From Streptobacillus moniliformis DSM 12112 (GTDB taxonomy: Bacteria > Fusobacteriota > Fusobacteriia > Fusobacteriales > Leptotrichiaceae), in assembly GCF_000024565.1 (NCBI RefSeq), contig NC_013515.1, positions 974,497-1,038,496 on the forward strand: DNA of 64,000 nucleotides, written 5' to 3'. The notes under the pieces were generated by a model, which saw nothing but the letters and a program-made list of their open reading frames with translations, ran no database searches and was not told where the DNA came from. Made by a program: the position numbers and the translations under genes. This document shows positions 42,049 to 51,601 of the stretch, one piece after another (positions within the stretch are counted from its first letter, which is position 1; every line of letters begins with the position of its first letter).

Positions 42049-43073
42049 TTTTCCTCCATCCAATATATTCTTTTAACTCTATGTGAAATAGCACATAATA
42101 ATTCATAACTAATTGTATTTAACTCTTTTGCTAAATCACCAACTAAAATGTTATTACCAAATATTTCTACATAATCATTTACCTTAATATCATCATCTAC
42201 TTTTATCATAAATTGATCCATACATATATTACCTACAATAGGATAATATTTGCCATTAAAATAAACTTTTGATCTATTAGACATAGATCTTAACATCCCA
42301 TCTGCATAACCACAGGATATGGTTGCAATTTTTTCTCCACAACTTGCTAAATATGTTTTAGAATATCCAATATATGTGTCTTTTTCTAAAACCTTAATAT
42401 GATTTACTCTAGCCTTAAAAGTCATAACAGGTTTAAAAATATCTGTCATTTCTGCACCATACATTATTATACCTAATCTATATAAATCATAATCTTCATA
42501 ATTATTGATACTACCAAAACTATTTAATATATGCTTATATTTAACATCTAAATCATTAACAATTCTATTAAATTTTTCTATCTGCATATTTGTATATTCA
42601 TTATCATTATCAGCAGATGATAAATGTGAATATATACCTATTGGTTTAAGCATACTAAATGCTCTATATATCTCATCTTCCATAAATCCTATTCTACCCA
42701 TACCAGTATCTAGGGCATAATGAAAATTTCCATTTATCTTATTTTCTAATATATATTCTATATCTTCAAAACTAGAAATAGTTAAATGTATTCCCTTTGA
42801 AACTGCATTTTCAATATCAGATTTCATAATTGGTGATAGTACTAAAACATCAACTTTTGGAAATATATTTAATATTTCTTCAGCTTCTTCTATCCTTGCA
42901 ACACCAAAAAAGTTTATTCCTTTTTCTATAGCACTTTCAACAATTTTTATAGAACCATGTCCATAAGCATTTGCCTTAACTATTGCCATTACTTTACTTG
43001 CAGGAATTTTTTCTAAAATTTTATCTAAATTTTTCTTGAAAGCATCTAAATCAATTATTGCATAAACATTCAT
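42045..43073 (-). CDS. alr: Alanine racemase
   Basis: 342 residues. The N-terminal TIM barrel has the PLP lysine in MAIVKANAYGHG, then GMGRIGFMEDE. The C-terminal beta domain has the catalytic Tyr in ISCGYADGMLRSMSN and IVGNICMDQFMIKVDD. It makes D-alanine for peptidoglycan. It overlaps cmk by 23 bases. Confidence 0.97.
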   Translation of the reverse strand: MNVYAIIDLDAFKKNLDKILEKIPASKVMAIVKANAYGHGSIKIVESAIEKGINFFGVARIEEAEEILNIFPKVDVLVLSPIMKSDIENAVSKGIHLTISSFEDIEYILENKINGNFHYALDTGMGRIGFMEDEIYRAFSMLKPIGIYSHLSSADNDNEYTNMQIEKFNRIVNDLDVKYKHILNSFGSINNYEDYDLYRLGIIMYGAEMTDIFKPVMTFKARVNHIKVLEKDTYIGYSKTYLASCGEKIATISCGYADGMLRSMSNRSKVYFNGKYYPIVGNICMDQFMIKVDDDIKVNDYVEIFGNNILVGDLAKELNTISYELLCAISHRVKRIYWMEEK

Positions 43074-43692
43074 GTTTATTCACCAGCTTTAATATCTTAT
43101 TTAAAACCTCATCAAAAGTTAAATTATCTGTATTAATCTCAATAGCATCTTCTGATTTTCTTAAAGGGGAATATTCTCTATTCATATCTTCATAATCCCT
43201 TTTAATTATATCCTCAAGTATTTTATTATATTCTAATTTTTGATCTTCTAAATATCTTCTTTTTGCCCTTACTTCAGCAGAAGCATTTAAATATATTTTA
43301 AGATCTGCATTTGGAAATACTACTGTTCCTATATCTCTACCATCTAATATTACTGATTTATTTTTTGATATCTCTCTTTGTAAATCAACCATAAATTCTC
43401 TTACTTTCTTAATTTTAGATACCTTTGATGCCATCATAGAAACATTATTTTCTCTAATTTCCTTACTGACATCTACATTATCTAAATAAAAAGAATTACC
43501 TTTGATATCTATATTTAATTCTTTTAATACATCGCTAATGTTATCTAAATTTAAATTATCTTTTATCATCTTATATCCTAATAATCTATACATAGCACCT
43601 GTATCTAAATGAGCTATATCAAGTTTTTGAGCTATTTTTTTTGCAACAGTACTTTTCCCACTACCTGAAGGACCATCTATAGCTATAATCAT
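43051..43692 (-). CDS. cmk: Cytidylate kinase
   Basis: 213 residues: P-loop GPSGSGKSTVAKKIA (7-21), LDTGAMYRLLGYK, SVILDGRDIGTVVFPNADLKIYLNASAEVRAKRR. It phosphorylates CMP and dCMP. Ribosome site GAGGTGAAA. Confidence 0.98.
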   Translation of the reverse strand: MIIAIDGPSGSGKSTVAKKIAQKLDIAHLDTGAMYRLLGYKMIKDNLNLDNISDVLKELNIDIKGNSFYLDNVDVSKEIRENNVSMMASKVSKIKKVREFMVDLQREISKNKSVILDGRDIGTVVFPNADLKIYLNASAEVRAKRRYLEDQKLEYNKILEDIIKRDYEDMNREYSPLRKSEDAIEINTDNLTFDEVLNKILKLVNKHECLCNN

Positions 43693-43702
43693 AATTTCAC
43701 CT

Positions 43703-44482
43703 CTATATTTTTTCGTAAGATAAATTTATTCTATCAATACTTAATGTTTTACCTGTTTTAGTATCTATTTCAACTTCAATTCCATTAATTCTTTTATTTT
43801 CTTCACAAACGGTATATCTAACAGGCATTCCATCTTTAAATTTTTTTATAATCTCTTTTCTATTCATACCAATTACACCATCATGACCACCAGTCATACC
43901 TATATCAGTAATATATCCTGTTTTATTTAATAATATTCTTTCGTCTGCCGTTTGTATATGTGTATGAGTTCCATATACAAGAGAAGCTTTACCTGCTAAA
44001 TTCCAACCCATAGCATTTTTTTCTGAAGTTACCTCTGCATGAAAATCAACTATAATTATATCTGCTTTATCCCCTATTTCTTCATATAATTCATCAATTG
44101 CCAAAAAGGGACAATTTACTGCATTCATATATACTTTTCCTTGCAAACTTACTACTGCTATTCTAACATCATTTTTTTTAATTATAGTATATCCTTTCCC
44201 TGGACTATTCTTAGAAAAATTATATGGTCTAATTATTCTATGTTCGCTATCTAAATAATTATATATTTCTTTTTTATCAAAGCTATGATTCCCAAGAGTA
44301 ATTACATCTACACCATAATTAAACATACTTTTAGCATTATTTGGAAGTATTCCAAATCCCTTATCTATATTTTCAGCATTAACGATAATAAAATCGTAAT
44401 TATCTCCTCTTTTAGATAAAAATTTAAACAATACATTTTCTCCTGATAATCCAACTACATCTCCTATAATTGCAAATTTCAT
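43703..44482 (-). CDS. ymdB: YmdB-family metallophosphoesterase
   Basis: 259 residues of the TIGR00282/YmdB family: IIGDVVGLSGENVLFKFL, NAENIDKGFGI, VDVITLGNHSFDKKEI, IIVDFHAEVTSEKNAMGWNLAGKASLVYGTHTHIQTADERILLNKTGYITDIGMTG. All metal ligands (Asp, Glu/Asn, His) are visible. Members cleave 2',3'-cyclic nucleotides. It sits just downstream of rny, as in Firmicutes. Confidence 0.95.
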   Translation of the reverse strand: MKFAIIGDVVGLSGENVLFKFLSKRGDNYDFIIVNAENIDKGFGILPNNAKSMFNYGVDVITLGNHSFDKKEIYNYLDSEHRIIRPYNFSKNSPGKGYTIIKKNDVRIAVVSLQGKVYMNAVNCPFLAIDELYEEIGDKADIIIVDFHAEVTSEKNAMGWNLAGKASLVYGTHTHIQTADERILLNKTGYITDIGMTGGHDGVIGMNRKEIIKKFKDGMPVRYTVCEENKRINGIEVEIDTKTGKTLSIDRINLSYEKI

Positions 44483-44494
44483 ATTTTCCCCATT

Positions 44495-44533
44495 CTAAAA
44501 ATTTAAGCAGCCAATTAAATTATGACTGCTTAA
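44495..44533 (-). terminator. Terminator after rny
   Basis: TTAAGCAG (44503-44510) with CTGCTTAA (44526-44533), loop of 15 bases, followed by ATTTTTAG on the minus strand. The tail is short, so termination may be partial and ymdB may be read through. Confidence 0.55.
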
Positions 44534-44557
44534 TATTCAAATTAATCAACTTAAAAA

Positions 44558-46123
44558 CTATTTTGCATATTCAGTTGCTCTTGTTTCCCTAACTACAGTA
44601 ACTTTAATCTGCCCTGGATATTGCATTTTTTCTTCAATATCTTTAACAACATTTCTTGATAATATTACTGCTTGGTCATCACTTATTTCTTCTGGTTTAA
44701 CAATCAATCTTAATTCTCTTCCAGCTTGTATAGCATATGAACTTTCTATACCTTGATGTGAATTTGCTATCTCTTCTAATTGTTCTAAACGTTTTAAATA
44801 ATTTGATAATGTTTCACGTCTTGCCCCTGGTCTTGCAGCACTTATAGAATCAGCTGCCTGAACTATTATAGCTTCAACAGAAGTTGGTTCAACTTCATTA
44901 TGATGTGCTTCAACAGCATTAATAACTATAGGATGCTCTTTTGAAAATTTTCTTAAAAATTCTGCTCCATTAATTGCATGTGAACCCTCTTGTTCATGTG
45001 AAAATGCTTTTCCTATATCATGTAATAATCCAGCTCTTTTTGCATAATCAACATTAACTCCTAATTGTGTTGCTAGGCTAGAACATAAATGTGCAACTTC
45101 AATTGAATGTTGAAGAACATTTTGTCCAAAAGATGTTCTAAATTTAAGTTTACCTAAAGTTTTTAAAACTTCCTTAGGTAATGAAGGTATTCCTACTTCT
45201 AAAATTGCTTCCTCAGCTGCACTAATCATAGAATTTTCTACTTCTGATTGTGATTTTTCTACTAATTCTTCTATCTTAGTAGGATGTATTCTACCATCTT
45301 GTATTAATTTTTCAAGTGTTAATCTTGCAACTTCTCTTCTTACACCATCAAATGATGAAAGTACTACAGCCTCTGGTGTGTCATCTATTATTAAATCTAC
45401 TCCAGTTGCAGCTTCTAATGCCCTTATATTTCTTCCTTCTTTTCCAATTATTCTACCTTTCATTTCTTCACTAGGTAATTGAACAACTGAAATAGTTGCA
45501 TCTGCAACATAATCTGAAGCAGCCTTATTAATTGCTATTGCTATAGCAGATTTTGCCAGTCTATCCTTTTCTCTTTCTAAGTTATATTCATAATCTTTAA
45601 TTAAACGAGCTTTGTCATAATCTAATTCATCTTCTAATTTAATTAATATTATTTCTTTTGCTTGTTCAGAAGTTAAACCTGAAATTCTTTCTAATTCTTT
45701 TTCCTCTTTTTCTATCATTGCATTTAATTCATTTTCAATTTCAACGATTTTTTCTTTTCTTTGTTCAAGTTTTGCTTCTTTTTCCTCTAATTTATTTGTT
45801 CTTAACTCTAAATTTTCTTCTTTTTTAGCAATTCTTTCTTCTTTTACTAAAAATTCAGATTTCATTACTTTAATTTCTTCATCAGCTAATTTTTTTTGTG
45901 CCAGTAATTCTTCTTTAACTTTTAAAGTTTCTTCTTTTCTAAATGATTCTATTTCTCTTTCTACATCTTTTTTCGTAATTTCTAGTTTTCTTTTAAGGTC
46001 AAATATTTTTAATTCTAAATCACTATATTCGCCATATTTTTTAATAAATCTACTTTTAATAAGATTAAATTCAACTAAAACTATTAATACTGCAACTAAG
46101 ATGATCAATGTATAAATAATCAT
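44558..46123 (-). CDS. rny: Ribonuclease Y
   Basis: 521 residues from ATG 46123, which follows AAAGGAG; an ATG at 46150 in the same frame lacks it and overlaps the upstream gene. It has an N-terminal membrane helix (1-19), a coiled coil (about 25-175), a KH domain (MKGRIIGKEGRNIRALEAATGVDLIIDDTPE) and an HD domain (HSIEVAHLC, LLHDIGKAF, ITHD-type region and AIIVQAADSISAARPGARRE). It starts bulk mRNA decay at the membrane. Confidence 0.98.
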   Translation of the reverse strand: MIIYTLIILVAVLIVLVEFNLIKSRFIKKYGEYSDLELKIFDLKRKLEITKKDVEREIESFRKEETLKVKEELLAQKKLADEEIKVMKSEFLVKEERIAKKEENLELRTNKLEEKEAKLEQRKEKIVEIENELNAMIEKEEKELERISGLTSEQAKEIILIKLEDELDYDKARLIKDYEYNLEREKDRLAKSAIAIAINKAASDYVADATISVVQLPSEEMKGRIIGKEGRNIRALEAATGVDLIIDDTPEAVVLSSFDGVRREVARLTLEKLIQDGRIHPTKIEELVEKSQSEVENSMISAAEEAILEVGIPSLPKEVLKTLGKLKFRTSFGQNVLQHSIEVAHLCSSLATQLGVNVDYAKRAGLLHDIGKAFSHEQEGSHAINGAEFLRKFSKEHPIVINAVEAHHNEVEPTSVEAIIVQAADSISAARPGARRETLSNYLKRLEQLEEIANSHQGIESSYAIQAGRELRLIVKPEEISDDQAVILSRNVVKDIEEKMQYPGQIKVTVVRETRATEYAK

Positions 46124-46146
46124 TTTTTCTCCTTTCTTTTTTATTA

Positions 46147-46536
46147 TCATTCAACACTATCAATCATCCATTTGTCATTATATTTTTTCCAGATTACATC
46201 AAAATACATTGTTTCTGTTTCATAATTTAATAATAATATAGATTTTACGGTATTTGTATTTATTATATCTATCTCTTTTGAAAAAAATATTAAAAATTTT
46301 GAAAAATCATATTTTGATAAACTTAATAATATTATTTGGTTCCTTAGTGTTGTAGTTATCCTTTTTTTTATTTCGTCTTTATTATCTATTTTTGCTAAGT
46401 CAATAATCTCCTCTTGTACTTTAATTACTTCTTTAAAAATCTTATTTTTTTCAAAATTATTTATTGTACTGATTCTATTTATATTTGAGCAACTTATTAA
46501 TAGTAAAAAAAACATTAGAAATATATATCTTTTCAT
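46147..46536 (-). CDS. Small lipoprotein upstream of rny
   Basis: 129 residues with a lipobox LLLISCSN (Cys near 16). The mature part is helical, then ends in a strand pair (MYFDVIWKKYNDKWMIDS) resembling the end of DUF4878/NTF2-like lipoproteins. Function unknown. It ends inside the leader of rny. Confidence 0.7.
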   Translation of the reverse strand: MKRYIFLMFFLLLISCSNINRISTINNFEKNKIFKEVIKVQEEIIDLAKIDNKDEIKKRITTTLRNQIILLSLSKYDFSKFLIFFSKEIDIINTNTVKSILLLNYETETMYFDVIWKKYNDKWMIDSVE

Positions 46537-46627
46537 ATTCCTCCCATAATATTCAGTCTATCATATTTTCTATTTTTTTTCAATTATTTTTAACTCTTAT
46601 TTCATTAGATTTTGAGCTATTTTGAAT

Positions 46628-46657
46628 TTGACAGAAAATAAGTAAATAAAGTATAAT
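46628..46657 (+). promoter_or_regulatory. Promoter of the outer-membrane-like gene
   Basis: TTGACA (46628-46633), 18-base spacer, TATAAT (46652-46657), 30 bases before the chosen start. Confidence 0.75.
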
Positions 46658-46687
46658 GGGAATATTATGAAAAATAGGAGTTTTAGA

Positions 46688-47281
46688 ATGAAAAAATTAT
46701 TATCAATCCTTTTATTATCGACATTCATTTTATTTTCAAATATAATAGATAGTAAAAAATCAAACTATAGGATAGCATTTTCTCTAGGAAGTATATATAA
46801 CTTTATAGAAGCAAGCCAAAATTCAGGTGCTAGCATATCATTTTTGACTGAGTGGAAGGCTATTATTAATAATAAATTTGATATTACATTTGGACCAAAA
46901 ATTTCTATAAATACTAACGTAGACAATCTAAAAAATATAGCATTTATTTATTCTGGAATTAATTTAGGTGGAGAAGTTAACTTTAATTATAACTTAAAGG
47001 AAAACATTAAAATATACACTGGAATAGAAGGGCAAGTAGGAGTTGGACTACATACACGTACCTATTTATCTTATATAGTAGATGAAAAAAAAGATAAAAA
47101 AGTTGTTTACAATTATAATAATACAACTGCTGAATACAAGAAAAATACATTAAATTCACTTTCTCCAACAGGTATTATTTCACTTTTTATGGGACTTAAA
47201 ATAAATGATAAATACAATATTGCACTTTATACAGGATATGGTAAGGGATATATAGGATTAGAAGCTGGATATTCATTTTAG
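46688..47281 (+). CDS. Outer-membrane beta-barrel-like protein
   Basis: 197 residues from ATG 46688 (MKKLLSILLL), 7 bases after AGGAG; an ATG at 46667 is too early. Signal peptide about 1-18, then alternating amphipathic strands (YRIAFSLGSIYNF, ASISFLTEWKA, FDITFGPKISI, NLGGEVNFNYNL, YNIALYTGYGKGYIGLEAGYSF) ending in an aromatic Phe, as barrel proteins do. About eight strands are possible. No family is recognised. It stands alone with its own promoter and terminator. Confidence 0.75.
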   Translation: MKKLLSILLLSTFILFSNIIDSKKSNYRIAFSLGSIYNFIEASQNSGASISFLTEWKAIINNKFDITFGPKISINTNVDNLKNIAFIYSGINLGGEVNFNYNLKENIKIYTGIEGQVGVGLHTRTYLSYIVDEKKDKKVVYNYNNTTAEYKKNTLNSLSPTGIISLFMGLKINDKYNIALYTGYGKGYIGLEAGYSF

Positions 47282-47292
47282 TTTCATAATAC

Positions 47293-47348
47293 AAAACTAA
47301 CCTCTTAAAATTGAATGTACATATATTCAATTTCTTGAGGTTAGTTTT
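47293..47348. terminator. Bidirectional terminator between convergent genes
   Basis: AAAACTAACCTC (47293-47304) pairs with GAGGTTAGTTTT (47337-47348), with a second inner stem of ATTGAAT/ATTCAAT. A-run before and T-run after serve both strands. Confidence 0.88.
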
Positions 47349-47357
47349 TAGTTTTCT

Positions 47358-49415
47358 TTATTTATATATTCTGTTTTTTATATCTTTAATCATTAAATTA
47401 ATTTCATTTATTTTTCTTTGATCTGTAGTATATCTTTTAGCTTTTTCAAATGAGCTCATTGCTTTCCCATAATAATCATTTGTTTCTAAAAGACCTATTT
47501 TATTATTAGCCATTTTTAAATACTCTTGACCTTCTGTGAAAAATTTAATGAAATCATTATTAAAATCTTCCATTCTAACTTTACTTTCCAAAGAGTAAAT
47601 TAATTTATTAACTTCATTTATTTTAGATTTATCCTTAGTATATTTTAGAGCCTCTTTTAAATAATTTATCGCATGTTTATAATCTTTATTTCTATCATAA
47701 ACATTAATTCTGCTCTCAGCTATACTTATATAACTTTTAGCTTTGTTATATAATTCATAATATTTTAATTGAAATCTCATAGCTGATTCATTTTCGCTAA
47801 TTTTATTTTCAATTTTTCTTATTAATTCATTAGCTTGATCTCTATTTTCTAAATCATTAGTTAATTTAATTGCTTTTTTTAGAATATTTAAAGCTTCTTT
47901 GTAGTAATAATTTTCATCTTCAAAAGTAGGTTGTTTTTTTGCATAATCTATAACTTCTAAAGCTTTCTTATATTCTTCTACAAATTTATATTCATTTTTT
48001 TCATTATTAGTATTTTTTATTTTCCATTCTAAATCTTGGATATATTTATTTATTTCATTACGTTTATAGTAATCATTTGTATAATTTAAAGCATATTTAA
48101 AATTATCTATTGCTAATTTATAGTAATAATTTGCATTACCTGTATTATATTCTCTATTTCCTTTTTCTAAATATGCTAGTGCTTGTTTATAATACATATT
48201 AAAATCATTAGCGGGATTATTTCCTGTTCTTGTTCTAATATTTTCTAAATATACATCTATTTGACTTACTTTACTTCTTTCACCAAGTGAAATATATATT
48301 GTTCTTGCTTTTTCAAAAGCTACCTTTGCTGAATCATATCTTTGTAAATTATAATTCCTCTGACCTTCTTCAAAATATTTATCAGCAATTTGAATTTCTA
48401 TCTTATATTTAATATTTTCTAAATATACATCTATTTCTCTTGATAAAGTATAGTTCTTATAATAATCATATATCTTCTTAGCTTCTAAAAATCTTGATTT
48501 AGCTCTATCAAAATGACCACTATTGTAATATCTTTTAGCTTCATCAAAATATTTGTTAGCTTCATTTAATTCTATTCTACGTTTAATATCTTTTAGATAA
48601 GAATCAATTTGGTCTACATTTCTATTCATAGAGTATCTATGATAAATATCTCTTGCTTTTTCAAATCTAACTTTTGCTTCTGAAAATCTTCCAGAAGAAT
48701 ATAGGCTAATTGCTGATTGGAAATATTTTTCTGCATCTGCTAAATCTATAATTTTTGTTAATTCTGTATATCTTTTTTGTGAATCTCTATAATTATTATT
48801 AAAATCTCTATATGCTTCATATCCTTTATAGTACATTTCTTTAGCTTCTTTATATTTACCAATTCTTTCTAAGCTTTCTGCACTATTAATATATATATCA
48901 GCAGTAGATCTTGCAAATGATTCAAATATAGTAGAGTATTGACTATTTTTTACATCTGCTTTTCTTAATTTAGTAATAAATTCTCCTAATGAATTTATTC
49001 TACTATTTAAGTCTTCTTCTGCATATCTCTTTATTAATTCAATTGCTAAGTTTAAATTTCTATAATTATCATGTCTTGTTCTAAAGTCTGTATATTTTTC
49101 TAAAATAGGATTTTTCTCAATAATATTTCCCATTTGCCATAATTCAAAATAAGTATTTGCTTTAGTTCTAAGATCACTTGTATTACTAATTATAGACATA
49201 TATCTATTTTCTGTTTCTCTTATTCTTGAAGATATTTCATTAGCAATTGTTAATGGTATTTCTGATTTAGCACTATTTAATTCTTTTACAGTAGTTTCAA
49301 GTGCTCCTATGTAATCTCCTTTTTCATACAATTGCTTTGCCGTTAATGCTGAACACGAAGTAATAAATATACTTACCGCTATTCCAGCTAATAAATTTTT
49401 TAAATTCTTTTTCAT
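47358..49415 (-). CDS. Large TPR-repeat lipoprotein
   Basis: 685 residues with a lipobox (FITSCSALTA). Nearly the whole mature chain is helical repeats with the TPR-like pattern AxxYFxxAxxxYxxGxFxxAKxxFxxAxxIY, clearest at about 225-400 in three ~50-residue copies separated by QIDSYLKDIKRRIE, EIDVYLENIKYKIE and QIDVYLENIRTR linkers. Further looser repeats (about 50-60 residues) follow to the end. It is likely a periplasmic or surface protein-interaction scaffold. The partner is unknown. It has its own promoter, divergent from pepQ. Confidence 0.85.
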   Translation of the reverse strand: MKKNLKNLLAGIAVSIFITSCSALTAKQLYEKGDYIGALETTVKELNSAKSEIPLTIANEISSRIRETENRYMSIISNTSDLRTKANTYFELWQMGNIIEKNPILEKYTDFRTRHDNYRNLNLAIELIKRYAEEDLNSRINSLGEFITKLRKADVKNSQYSTIFESFARSTADIYINSAESLERIGKYKEAKEMYYKGYEAYRDFNNNYRDSQKRYTELTKIIDLADAEKYFQSAISLYSSGRFSEAKVRFEKARDIYHRYSMNRNVDQIDSYLKDIKRRIELNEANKYFDEAKRYYNSGHFDRAKSRFLEAKKIYDYYKNYTLSREIDVYLENIKYKIEIQIADKYFEEGQRNYNLQRYDSAKVAFEKARTIYISLGERSKVSQIDVYLENIRTRTGNNPANDFNMYYKQALAYLEKGNREYNTGNANYYYKLAIDNFKYALNYTNDYYKRNEINKYIQDLEWKIKNTNNEKNEYKFVEEYKKALEVIDYAKKQPTFEDENYYYKEALNILKKAIKLTNDLENRDQANELIRKIENKISENESAMRFQLKYYELYNKAKSYISIAESRINVYDRNKDYKHAINYLKEALKYTKDKSKINEVNKLIYSLESKVRMEDFNNDFIKFFTEGQEYLKMANNKIGLLETNDYYGKAMSSFEKAKRYTTDQRKINEINLMIKDIKNRIYK

Positions 49416-49445
49416 ATTTCTTCACCTCTCCTTTGTTATACTTAT

Positions 49446-49553
49446 ATAATACAACGATTATGTTTAAAAGTCAACAAAACTAATAGAGTTATAAGTTTTT
49501 TATCAGAATACACTATAATATTTATTGCAATATTTAAATTTAATGAGTATAAT
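49446..49553. promoter_or_regulatory. Divergent promoters of the TPR lipoprotein and pepQ
   Basis: Minus strand: TTGACT (49469-49474), 17 bases, TATTAT (49446-49451). Plus strand: TTGCAA (49525-49530), 17 bases, TATAAT (49548-49553). Confidence 0.75.
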
Positions 49554-49573
49554 AATGAAAAAGAGGTGAAAAT

Positions 49574-50635
49574 ATGAAAAAAGATAAAGTCATTGAATAT
49601 ATCGTAAATACAGGACTTGATACTATTATATTCACTACACCAAAGAATATTGAATATCTTACAGGTTTTTCTTGTGATCCACATGAAAGAGCTTTGATGT
49701 ATGTGATAAATAAAAAAGGTGATGAATTTATTCTATGTCCAAAACTAGAGGAAGAAGTTGCAAAAAAATCTACAGAAAACATTAATATAATAGGATATTT
49801 AGATACTGAAAATCCATATATTAAATTACATGAATTTACTAATGATATATTAAATCTTGGTATAGAAAAAGAACATATTACTGTATTAAGATATGAGGCA
49901 ATAATTGATGTGTTTAAGGTAGAGAATATAAAAGATGTTTCTCATTTAATTCGTGATCTTAGAAAGAAAAAATCTAAGCTAGAATTAGAGTTTATGAGAG
50001 AAGCTGCAAATCTTGCTGATAAATGTATGGAAATTGCTGCAAATAATATTAGAAAAGGAATAACAGAATTAGAATTAAAATCAATAATAGAAAATGAAAT
50101 AAAAAAATATGGTGTTTCTAAAATGAGTTTTGATACTATAGTTCTATTTGGAGAAATGGCTGCAAATCCACATGGTGAAAGTAGCAATAGAGCTTTAAAA
50201 GATAATGAATATGTCTTAATAGACTTAGGTTGCTATTACAAAGGATATGCTAGTGATATTACTAGATGTATGCCATTTGGTAAAGTAAGTGATTTTGATA
50301 AATCTATATACGATTTAGTTCTTAAAGCAAATACAGAGGCAATTAAAGCCGTAAAACCTGGTGTTAGTTTTGCATACATTGATAAGATTGCAAGAGATAT
50401 AATAACTGAAGCTGGATATGGGGAATATTTTAATCATAGATTAGGGCATGGACTTGGTATGGATTGTCATGAATATCCTGATGTTTCACAAAAAACAACA
50501 GATTTATTAGAAGTAGGAATGACATTTACTATAGAACCAGGAATATATATACCAAATAAGGTAGGAATAAGAATAGAAGATGATATATACGTTACAGAAA
50601 ATGGTTGTGAAGTTTTAACAAAATATCCAAAATAA
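49574..50635 (+). CDS. pepQ: M24-family Xaa-Pro peptidase
   Basis: 353 residues. A creatinase-type N-domain (1-125) precedes the pita-bread catalytic domain with metal ligands in VLIDLGCYYKGYASDITRC (two Asp), GHGLGMDCHEYP (His), TIEPGIYIP (Glu) and RIEDDIYVTENG (Glu). It cleaves X-Pro dipeptides or N-terminal X-Pro bonds. It has its own promoter and a bidirectional terminator. It may feed on peptides taken up by the opp system encoded beside it. Confidence 0.95.
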   Translation: MKKDKVIEYIVNTGLDTIIFTTPKNIEYLTGFSCDPHERALMYVINKKGDEFILCPKLEEEVAKKSTENINIIGYLDTENPYIKLHEFTNDILNLGIEKEHITVLRYEAIIDVFKVENIKDVSHLIRDLRKKKSKLELEFMREAANLADKCMEIAANNIRKGITELELKSIIENEIKKYGVSKMSFDTIVLFGEMAANPHGESSNRALKDNEYVLIDLGCYYKGYASDITRCMPFGKVSDFDKSIYDLVLKANTEAIKAVKPGVSFAYIDKIARDIITEAGYGEYFNHRLGHGLGMDCHEYPDVSQKTTDLLEVGMTFTIEPGIYIPNKVGIRIEDDIYVTENGCEVLTKYPK

Positions 50636-50638
50636 AGT

Positions 50639-50660
50639 ATAAGGGGCAATAGCCCCTTAT
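50639..50660. terminator. Bidirectional terminator between pepQ and oppC
   Basis: ATAAGGGGC-AATA-GCCCCTTAT, a 9-bp GC-rich stem followed by T-rich sequence on the plus strand. Confidence 0.85.
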
Positions 50661-50662
50661 TT

Positions 50663-51589
50663 CTATCCTAATCTTTGTCTAGCATCGCTAGCTCTCTTTA
50701 ATGCTTCTCCTATATAGTTAATACATAACATTATTATTAATATTAACATTGATGCTGGCATCCATACCCACCATTTATCAGCAAGTACTTCTGGTGCTGT
50801 TGCATAACTTATTAAAATTCCTAAAGATGGAACTTGTGGTGGTAATCCATAACCTAGGAATGTTAATCCAGTTTCTATACCTAAATTACTTGCAAATCCT
50901 AAAGTTAATCCAACTATAATTAATGATGAAATATTAGGAAGTAATTCTCTAAATATTATTTTAAGATCACTAGTCCCCATAGTTTTTGATGCATTAATAT
51001 AATCTCTTCTTACTTCTGATAATACCTTACCACGAATTAATCTAGCAGTTCCTGTCCAATAGAAAATAGACATTATTAATATAAAAGTTATTACATTGTA
51101 TTTTGGTACTATAGTAACAAACACTATAATTATTAATGTAGTTGGTAATATACTTATAAAATCTATAATTCTCATTGAAATATTTTCTATCCAACCACCA
51201 TAATATGAAATAATTACTCCAACAACTATACCCACAAATGATGTAATAATAGTAACTGAAAATCCTATTATTATAGAATTTCTAGCTCCAATAATTAATT
51301 GCCCTAAAATACTACGTCCTCCATAGTCAGCTCCTAGCCAATATCCCTCAAGTGGTGCTGCATACTTATCTAATAATCTAACTTTCATTACATCTTCTAC
51401 ATCTAGTAAAAAAGATGCTGAGAAAAATATTACTATAATTAATATTGATAAAAAAGTTAGAGAAAATAAAGCAACTTTATCTTTTTGAAATTCTCTTTTT
51501 ATGACATTAAACCCTGAAGGTACTTCACTAGCCAAGTTATCAATATCTTTCATCAAATCATCTTTTTCCGAATTTTTATTTGTCTTCAT
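50663..51589 (-). CDS. oppC: Oligopeptide ABC permease OppC
   Basis: 308 residues. OppC N-domain with GYWLGADYGGRSILGQLIIGARNSIIIGF, six membrane helices, EAA loop YINASKTMGTSDLKIIFRELLPNI, and ETGLTFLGYGLPPQVPSLGILIS. The long cytoplasmic N-terminus (about 40 residues) is usual for OppC. Last gene of the oppDFBC-type operon. Ribosome site GGAGGAG. Confidence 0.96.
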   Translation of the reverse strand: MKTNKNSEKDDLMKDIDNLASEVPSGFNVIKREFQKDKVALFSLTFLSILIIVIFFSASFLLDVEDVMKVRLLDKYAAPLEGYWLGADYGGRSILGQLIIGARNSIIIGFSVTIITSFVGIVVGVIISYYGGWIENISMRIIDFISILPTTLIIIVFVTIVPKYNVITFILIMSIFYWTGTARLIRGKVLSEVRRDYINASKTMGTSDLKIIFRELLPNISSLIIVGLTLGFASNLGIETGLTFLGYGLPPQVPSLGILISYATAPEVLADKWWVWMPASMLILIIMLCINYIGEALKRASDARQRLG

Positions 51590-51601
51590 TTTTCTCCTCC
51601 T

